Origin: Bryobacterales bacterium
Lineage (GTDB): Bacteria; Acidobacteriota; Terriglobia; Bryobacterales; Bryobacteraceae
Length of the DNA stretch: 6,803 nucleotides
Reading direction: 5' to 3'
NCBI GenBank assembly: GCA_030838885.1
Contig: JAUZEU010000379.1
Coordinates: 1 to 6,803 of the forward strand
Position 1 is the first letter of the stretch; the number at the start of each line of letters is the position of its first letter. The position numbers and the translations under genes were made by a program. Positions 1-4,640 of this stretch are shown here, piece after piece. The notes under the pieces were generated by a model. It was not told the origin of the DNA. It did not search any database and saw nothing but the letters and a program-made list of their open reading frames with translations.

Positions 1-467
1 ATCTTCCCCGAAACCTTGTCCCGGCCCAGCGCCGTAAGCTGGTCGAAAGTGTTCACCGCAACTACATCGGCTGTGATGCCCGCGGCTGGCGTGCCGACAC
101 TCATCCCCAGCCCCAGCATGGTGAGCGGCTTCTGGATCGGATCCACCAGGAAAGCAGATTCCTTACCCCTGACCCAGTGCGGGACTTTGACAGGCGGCGT
201 CTGAACGTTCTCCAGACCGGCTTTCTTCATTTCGGCAGCAGCCCACTCGATGGCCCGCTCCAGAGATTCCGAGCCGCTGACACGATTGCCGATCCGGTCG
301 CACAGGTACTGCAGGCGCCGCAGGCCTTCCTGATCGGCCAGCGCTGCTGCGATTAGTCTCTTCGATCGTTCACTGTATTGGCTGGCAATCCAGGATGGCT
401 GAGCGGAGGCGTACTGAGCTGCCGCGAGGGCGCCTGCAATCGACAGAAGCGGCAACGTTCTTCTCAT
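1..467 (-). CDS. Exported M28-family metallopeptidase, N-terminal part (3' end outside window)
   Basis: The frame is open from an ATG at 467-465 to the left edge: 155 complete codons with no stop. The start is well fixed, because an in-frame TAG lies only four codons upstream (479-477) and the ATG is followed directly by a signal peptide: MRR, a hydrophobic stretch, and a likely signal peptidase I site at ASA|Q (about residues 21-23). The mature part contains a segment with LCDRIGNRVSGSESLERAIE around residues 55-72, then AAAEMKKAGLENVQT. This is the typical N-terminal cap of carboxypeptidase Q-like or PA-domain-containing M28 aminopeptidases, just before the PA insert. Such enzymes are di-zinc exopeptidases of the periplasm or cell surface. 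The zinc ligands would lie beyond the edge, so catalytic competence cannot be judged. The Shine-Dalgarno is weak (GAG only). The gene is divergent from the propeller gene. Family assignment is from recognition of the N-terminal pattern; a related PA-domain peptidase is the alternative. Confidence 0.75.
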   Translation of the reverse strand, partial: MRRTLPLLSIAGALAAAQYASAQPSWIASQYSERSKRLIAAALADQEGLRRLQYLCDRIGNRVSGSESLERAIEWAAAEMKKAGLENVQTPPVKVPHWVRGKESAFLVDPIQKPLTMLGLGMSVGTPAAGITADVVAVNTFDQLTALGRDKVSGK

Positions 468-585
468 CAGAGAACTCTAACACGTGAAAACCCGCACATG
501 CCGGTCAGGCCATAGGGTGCCTTCAGGAATTCTTCAGCATGGCGCGGTACCCTTTAGGACGTCTTCTGAAAGGACTTGGTTAGCC
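468..585. other. Divergent intergenic region, probable back-to-back promoters
   Basis: These 118 bp separate the start codons of the minus-strand peptidase and the plus-strand propeller gene, so promoters for both should lie here. I found no -35/-10 pair with convincing sequence and spacing. An AAAGGA at 569-574 is the likely ribosome binding site of the propeller gene, with an 11-nt spacer to its ATG. No operator-like palindrome stands out. Confidence 0.4.
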
Positions 586-1587
586 ATGAAATTTCTTCCT
601 GCTGTGGCACTTGCAACGCTGGCATTGGGAGCCGCGGCATTCGCCGCCCCGCCCGCTTACAAGGTAGTCAGCAAAATCAAAATCGGTGGCGGCACCCGCT
701 GGGATTACGTTTACATTGACAGCGCGAACCACAGGCTCTACGTTTCCCACGGCACGCAGACCGAAGTTGTCGACACTACGACTGACAAGCTGATCACCAC
801 TATTCCGGACACCAAAGGCGTGCACGGTATCGCCGTGGCTGACGATCTGGGCAAGGGTTTTATCAGCAACGGCCAGACGAATGACGTGACCATTTTCGAT
901 CTCAAAACAAGCAAAGCTACCGGCAACGTGAAGACGGGTGCAAACCCGGATGCCATCATCTATGAGCCCGTGACCCATCGCGTGCTCACCTTCAACGGCA
1001 AGAGCAATGACGCCACCATTTTCGATGCGAAGACCGGCGAGGTCTACGCCGCCGCATTGCCCGTGGGCGGCAAGCCCGAGTTCGCACAGGTGGACGGTAA
1101 GGGCCACGTCTACGTCAATATCGAAGACAAAAATGAAGTGATCGAAATCAACGCGAAGGATGCGACCGTAGCCAAGCGCTACTCGATCGCGCCTTGCGAT
1201 GGTCCCAGTGGTCTCGCGATCGATTTGAAGAAAAACAGGCTGTTTTCCGTGTGCAACAAAGTGATGGCCGTCAGCGACCCTTCTGCAGGTAAGGTTGTTG
1301 CGACCCCCGCGATCGGCCAGAACCCTGACGGTGTGGCTTTCGACGACGGCTATGCGTTCAGCGCCAATGGCAAAGACGGCACCATCTCGATGGTGGGCGA
1401 AACGGCTCCGGGCAAGTGGGAGACTGTGGCGACCATTCCGACCCAGCCGGGTGCGCGCACCATCGGCGCAGACCAGAAGGCGCACAAGCTTTATCTGCCC
1501 GCGGCGGAAATGGGTCCTGCACCGGCTGGTGGCGGACGCGCTCAGGCCTTGCCCGACAGTTTTTCGATCATCGTCGTTGGCAGATAG
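586..1587 (+). CDS. Exported YVTN/YncE-like beta-propeller protein
   Basis: The product has 333 residues. The ATG at 586 is preferred over the in-frame ATG at 484 for two reasons: it is preceded by AAAGGA (569-574), and it starts a clean signal peptide (MKFLPAVALATLALGAAAFA, then APPAYK). The extra 34 residues from 484 are hydrophilic and would bury the signal. The mature protein consists of roughly 40-45-residue repeats of the type 'xxFDxKTGxxxxxxxVGxxPxxxxxD', for example FDLKTSKATGNV, FDAKTGEV and GQNPDGVAFDDG. This is typical of the YVTN/40-residue beta-propeller family, and about six or seven blades are likely. Two cysteines (in APCDGPSG and FSVCNK) sit 20 residues apart and could form a disulfide after export. 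The C-terminus ends in a Gly/Ala/Pro-rich linker and a closing strand, SFSIIVVGR. Such proteins are periplasmic or surface binding scaffolds. No catalytic residues can be assigned and the ligand is unknown. It is a single-gene unit ending at its own terminator. Confidence 0.85.
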   Translation: MKFLPAVALATLALGAAAFAAPPAYKVVSKIKIGGGTRWDYVYIDSANHRLYVSHGTQTEVVDTTTDKLITTIPDTKGVHGIAVADDLGKGFISNGQTNDVTIFDLKTSKATGNVKTGANPDAIIYEPVTHRVLTFNGKSNDATIFDAKTGEVYAAALPVGGKPEFAQVDGKGHVYVNIEDKNEVIEINAKDATVAKRYSIAPCDGPSGLAIDLKKNRLFSVCNKVMAVSDPSAGKVVATPAIGQNPDGVAFDDGYAFSANGKDGTISMVGETAPGKWETVATIPTQPGARTIGADQKAHKLYLPAAEMGPAPAGGGRAQALPDSFSIIVVGR

Positions 1588-1622
1588 TCGGCCTTTCGGC
1601 CACAGCACATATATTCGAATAG

Positions 1623-1664
1623 AACGCCCTGACAGCGAGTTTCGCGGTCAGGGCGTTTGTTTTT
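1623..1664 (+). terminator. Rho-independent terminator of the propeller gene
   Basis: The left arm AACGCCCTGAC (1623-1633) pairs with GTCAGGGCGTT (1647-1657). Between them an inner GCGA-GTT-TCGC stem-loop (1635-1645) continues the helix after a single A/G mismatch. The stem is followed by a T-rich run, TTGTTTTT (1656/1657-1664). It lies 35 bp after the TAG of the propeller gene. The rest of the gap up to 1733 holds only a weak interrupted AAGTG/CACTT inverted repeat (1693-1697 and 1716-1720) and no recognisable promoter. Confidence 0.9.
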
Positions 1665-1733
1665 GATGCCTGCACAAACGTTTCCTCAATCGAAGTGAAC
1701 TACCGGACTCCGGAGCACTTAGTCGTTTGACAG

Positions 1734-2488
1734 ATACACGAGTACGATGTTGCGCTGAAAAGCATTCTGATGTGGCTGGCAGAAAATGTACTTGCCGAAT
1801 TGACGGGTTTTGAAGTTAGACTTTGGCACAATGTCGAACTGCCGGAGGTACGCAGTCTCCGTGTCGACTTACCGGGCGAGACTGCGGACGGGCGGCTTGC
1901 TTACATCGAATTACAAAGCACCAACGACCCGGACATCGTCTGGCGAATGGCGGAGTACGCCTTTGCCCTTCGGCAGCGATTTGGCCGGTGGCCCGAACAG
2001 ATGGTCCTTTATGTCGGGAAAGCGGCACTCAAGATGGAAGCGTGCATCGAGCAGCCGTTCATCACCTATCAGTGCCGAATCGTGAACATTTGTCAGATCG
2101 ATGCGGAGCCGTTGCTTGCAAGCGACGGGCTTGACGCATCGCCCGGAGCGACCCCGGTGCGAGGGCGCAGGCCCTCGCCGATTTGACGCTCCTGGCGGGA
2201 TTGAGGAAACTGGGAACAGTTCTCAAAGAGGAGATCAAGCAAATGCCGATACTCGATGACATCATGGACCACGATCTTCTGGGTCCGGAAATCAGGGAAG
2301 GCGAACGTCGCGGATATCAACGAGGGGAACAGGCCGTTGTTCTGCGCCAGATCGAAAAGCGCTTTGGAACTGTACCTTCATGGGCCTTACAGCGGATTGA
2401 GGTGCTTTCCGCACCCGATCTCGAAGATCTCGCCCTGCGCCTGCTGGACCCCTGCACCCTTGAGGAACTCCTCCCCAGGTCGAACTAA
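1734..2488 (+). pseudogene. Degraded Rpn/PD-(D/E)XK-type nuclease gene with DUF4351-like tail
   Basis: The family is recognised from HEYDVALKSIL near the N-terminus, then LTGFEV, LWHNVELPEV, and the core RVDLPGETADGRLAYIELQS. In that core, the D of RVD and the E-x-Q of ELQ match the PD-(D/E)XK-type site of Rpn-like proteins. The C-terminal part (2187-2488) has MPILDDIMDHDLLG followed by VVLRQIEKRFGTVP and LEDLALRLLD, which resembles DUF4351. Two lesions are visible. First, family-like coding runs from 1737, but the codon where a start is expected (1734-1736) is ATA, and an in-frame TGA lies two codons further up. The first ATG (1770) would drop 12 residues. Second, after EPLLASDGL (to about 2132) the frame goes off-family and stops at 2184-2186, while family-like sequence (RIARSDPGARAQALADLTLL) resumes in another frame from about 2136. 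Together these indicate an out-of-frame internal deletion. In recalled homologues some 20-30 residues lie between these blocks, so tens of bases are probably missing. Intact members are implicated in RecA-independent recombination; this copy is probably dead. Confidence 0.75.
2159..2178. repeat. Perfect 8-bp inverted repeat with 4-nt loop in the frameshift region
   Basis: GCGAGGGC (2159-2166), loop GCAG, then GCCCTCGC (2171-2178). No T-run follows, so it is not an intrinsic terminator. It sits some 25 bp downstream of the point where the nuclease relic changes frame. A stable hairpin can promote replication slippage, but the same bases also encode the plausible ARAQALAD segment of the family, so it may be fortuitous. 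Confidence 0.5.
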
Positions 2489-2496
2489 CACCCGCG

Positions 2497-3717
2497 TCAA
2501 CGTGCAATCTGATCGATAACGTATTTCCCATCGACAGATTTCTCTTTCGACCAATCGTGATACACGTGGCACGAAGAGCAGTTCGCGCCTGCCGATGCGC
2601 TGCCACCGGTATGACACTGACGGCAAACGCCGATCCCTGGCAGGAGCACATCAGACGACACCTTACTGGTCGCCCCGTTCGGATGGCACGACGCGCAGGT
2701 AAGGCCCTGATGGGCGGCATGATCGAAAGACGCCTTCCTGAACCATCGCGCGGCGACATGCGTCGGGGAAACTGCAGCCGCTTCTAACCCCGGCGAACCA
2801 GCAACCGAGGTGAAACTGTGGCAACGCCCGCAGGTTTCATCTATCAACTTCTTCTCATCGGCGGCAACCTTGAACTGCACCCACGCCGCCGCTGTCCTGG
2901 GCGTACCTTCCGTGCCCAGATCCGCCGGATGAGCGGCGACGTACTTCGTAAGTTGCTCAACAACAAACTTATGCACCACCTCCGGCTTGTCATGCGGGGC
3001 AGCGTCGCTGATCTTGTCGTCGACGGTCAGCGCGTGGCAGGGCATACAAGTCCCGGCGTAGGTAGGGATACTCATCAGAGCACGCGAAGAAACGTGGCTG
3101 TGCGGGTCGGACGTGGCGAGGCCCTGTGCCGTGTCCGCAGGCACGTGGCAGTCACCGCACTTCTGGCTCATTTCACCTGCGTGCTTCTGGTGATTGAAGC
3201 GCAAGCCTGTGCTGTCCTGCCGAGCCTTAACAGCCGTAAATTCAGGATGCGACTGGAAACTTTCCACATTTGCCGCGACACTTGTCTTCCCGGACTTTGT
3301 TTGTAAGTTGCCGTGGCACCCCGAGCAGCCATCGTCGCTCACCCTTGCGAGGCGCATAGTCCCCTGATGTTCCACATGGCAACTGATGCAGGCCGGCGTG
3401 AAGGTCTGCGATGCCTGGTGGACCGGTCCGTCGTGGCACGCAACACATTTCTGGTCCGCGACTTTCTTTCCGATTCCCGCGCTTGCGCCATGGCAAACGG
3501 CACAGTTCTTCCCTAAAAACGCGTGTGACGGCGTAAGATTTCCGGCTGTATACAGTGTCTGATTACGCGCAACGGCATACATTCCCAACCATGCGAGGCC
3601 TGCCAGAACGAATACAGCGGTCAGAATGCGGCGCCACTGCGGAATGGGATACAGCTTCCGCAGGTAAGTCCTGTCAACCCGTTGGCCTAACTTCTTCGTG
3701 TTTCGGATTCGCGCCAT
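2497..3717 (-). CDS. Membrane-anchored decahaem c-type cytochrome
   Basis: The product has 406 residues. The start is the ATG at 3717-3715, 8 bp after the stop of the upstream gene, with a GTGGAG sequence just before it at an unusually short spacing. Upstream in-frame extension would run into the preceding gene and adds only Arg/Ala-rich non-family sequence. The N-terminus is basic (residues 1-30), followed by one uncleaved transmembrane helix (about 31-50), which puts the rest in the periplasm. Ten CXXCH haem c motifs lie at residues 72, 91, 110, 131, 187, 224, 296, 341, 365 and 380 (CAVCH, CVACH, CISCH, CSGCH, CGDCH, CMPCH, CGRCH, CASCH, CRQCH, CSSCH). Fifteen further histidines can supply distal ligands, so bis-His low-spin haems are plausible. 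The motifs group as 4 + 2 + 4, with a roughly 65-residue haem-free stretch before the seventh. The protein should carry electrons between the membrane cytochrome encoded just upstream and a periplasmic partner. It looks like a c3/c7-type or NrfB-like electron carrier rather than a reductase, because no catalytic CXXCK or similar site is seen. Confidence 0.9.
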   Translation of the reverse strand: MARIRNTKKLGQRVDRTYLRKLYPIPQWRRILTAVFVLAGLAWLGMYAVARNQTLYTAGNLTPSHAFLGKNCAVCHGASAGIGKKVADQKCVACHDGPVHQASQTFTPACISCHVEHQGTMRLARVSDDGCSGCHGNLQTKSGKTSVAANVESFQSHPEFTAVKARQDSTGLRFNHQKHAGEMSQKCGDCHVPADTAQGLATSDPHSHVSSRALMSIPTYAGTCMPCHALTVDDKISDAAPHDKPEVVHKFVVEQLTKYVAAHPADLGTEGTPRTAAAWVQFKVAADEKKLIDETCGRCHSFTSVAGSPGLEAAAVSPTHVAARWFRKASFDHAAHQGLTCASCHPNGATSKVSSDVLLPGIGVCRQCHTGGSASAGANCSSCHVYHDWSKEKSVDGKYVIDQIAR

Positions 3718-3725
3718 GGCTCCAC

Positions 3726-4631
3726 TTAGTAATGAATTGCGACGAGCGCGTGTATGCCGCCCAGCACCAGCAGCGTGATGGAAAGCGGTACGTGCACCAG
3801 CAGCCAGGCATGCAGAAGGAGATACTTTCTCTTCTGAATGGTCAGTTGCCGCTCTTCCGCGCAAATACTTTCCAGGTCTCCGATCGGCTCATGGACAGCA
3901 AGCGGCAGTTGCCGTCGCAGCGCATCGAAGAACGAGTTTGCTTTCTCCGCGCTTGCCAGCGGCGAGCGCCTGCTGTCCGGATCCCGGAGAAACGGCAGAA
4001 TCTCGTTGTTGTACACCAGCCGGATATTTGACTGCTGGCCTTCTGTCAATTCGACAGATTCCACCTCGCTCTCAACCGTTGCGAGCGCCGCGCCTGACCC
4101 GGCGGACACCAACACCGCCCCACTCGCGACTGCTTGGCAAAGGCCTTCCACAATCCCGCTGGCCTCCTGCCGAAGCTGTTCGCGCACTTCCGGTATTTGT
4201 TCGTAGATGGTCTCCATCGGCACCGACGCCGTCAGGCGCTTCGGAACAAAGTGCTGCAGCAATGCCCCCGTGACGCCACTCAGAACCGTAATCACCAGCA
4301 AAGTCATGAGAACAAGAGTCAGGGGCCCCCGTGCCGCGAACGCCGAGTGAAGCAGAATCATCGGAACACTCAGCGCACCCATCCACAGATGACCGCGCAT
4401 CCACGCCTGCGCGCGCCCCACGCGCCATAATGGTCGCTTTTTCCGCGCGCCCATCAAACCGGCATACAGCATCATTGAGTAGCCGAGGACTCCGTACAAA
4501 AGCCCGGGCCACGTATTGCCGCCAGGTCCGCCTGGCTGATATAACGCATAGGGGACAAATCCAATCACCGCGACCGCCAGAATTATCGCGCTCGCAATCG
4601 CCCACCCACGATGTGATTCGTCAATCCGCAT
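3726..4631 (-). CDS. Five-helix membrane protein, probable dihaem cytochrome b
   Basis: The product has 301 residues. Hydrophobic helices lie at about 10-30, 42-61, 81-99, 104-126 and 270-298. The loop 62-80 is strongly basic (ARKKRPLWRVGRAQAWMR), which by the positive-inside rule puts it in the cytoplasm. This makes the N-terminus and the large soluble segment 130-268 cytoplasmic and the C-terminus periplasmic. Helix 3 has H81-x13-H95 and helix 5 has H280-x13-H294. Two such pairs on two helices is the arrangement that holds two stacked b haems in bc1-type cytochrome b, and here both helices run the same way, so H81/H280 and H95/H294 could pair. I do not recognise a named family with certainty; sequence identity to cytochrome b561 or ferric reductase proteins is not obvious. 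The soluble part is Glu- and Gln-rich with no motif I know. The gene starts 9 bp after the Fe-S protein stop, in the same frame, without a clear Shine-Dalgarno at normal distance, so translational coupling is likely. Role inferred: transfer of electrons across the membrane to the decahaem cytochrome. Confidence 0.75.
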   Translation of the reverse strand: MRIDESHRGWAIASAIILAVAVIGFVPYALYQPGGPGGNTWPGLLYGVLGYSMMLYAGLMGARKKRPLWRVGRAQAWMRGHLWMGALSVPMILLHSAFAARGPLTLVLMTLLVITVLSGVTGALLQHFVPKRLTASVPMETIYEQIPEVREQLRQEASGIVEGLCQAVASGAVLVSAGSGAALATVESEVESVELTEGQQSNIRLVYNNEILPFLRDPDSRRSPLASAEKANSFFDALRRQLPLAVHEPIGDLESICAEERQLTIQKRKYLLLHAWLLVHVPLSITLLVLGGIHALVAIHY

Positions 4632-4640
4632 CGGCTGCGC

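Noticed and set aside
541..560. TGGCGC...CTTT resembling a sigma-54 promoter
   Set aside because: The invariant GC at the -12 element is missing at the required spacing.
484..585. Upstream in-frame ATG at 484 as start of the propeller gene
   Set aside because: It would put 34 hydrophilic residues before a clean signal peptide and lacks a ribosome binding site; the ATG at 586 has AAAGGA upstream.
580..1608. Long minus-strand open frame of 342 codons opposite the propeller gene
   Set aside because: It is the antisense shadow of a clear signal-peptide beta-propeller gene; its translation is Arg/His/Val-rich without domain character.
2114..2123. GCTTGCAAGC palindrome in the nuclease relic
   Set aside because: A single 10-bp palindrome inside old coding sequence, with no repeat copy or site context; likely chance.
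2818..3306. Plus-strand open frame of 162 codons
   Set aside because: It lies entirely inside the decahaem cytochrome on the other strand, and its product has no recognisable features.
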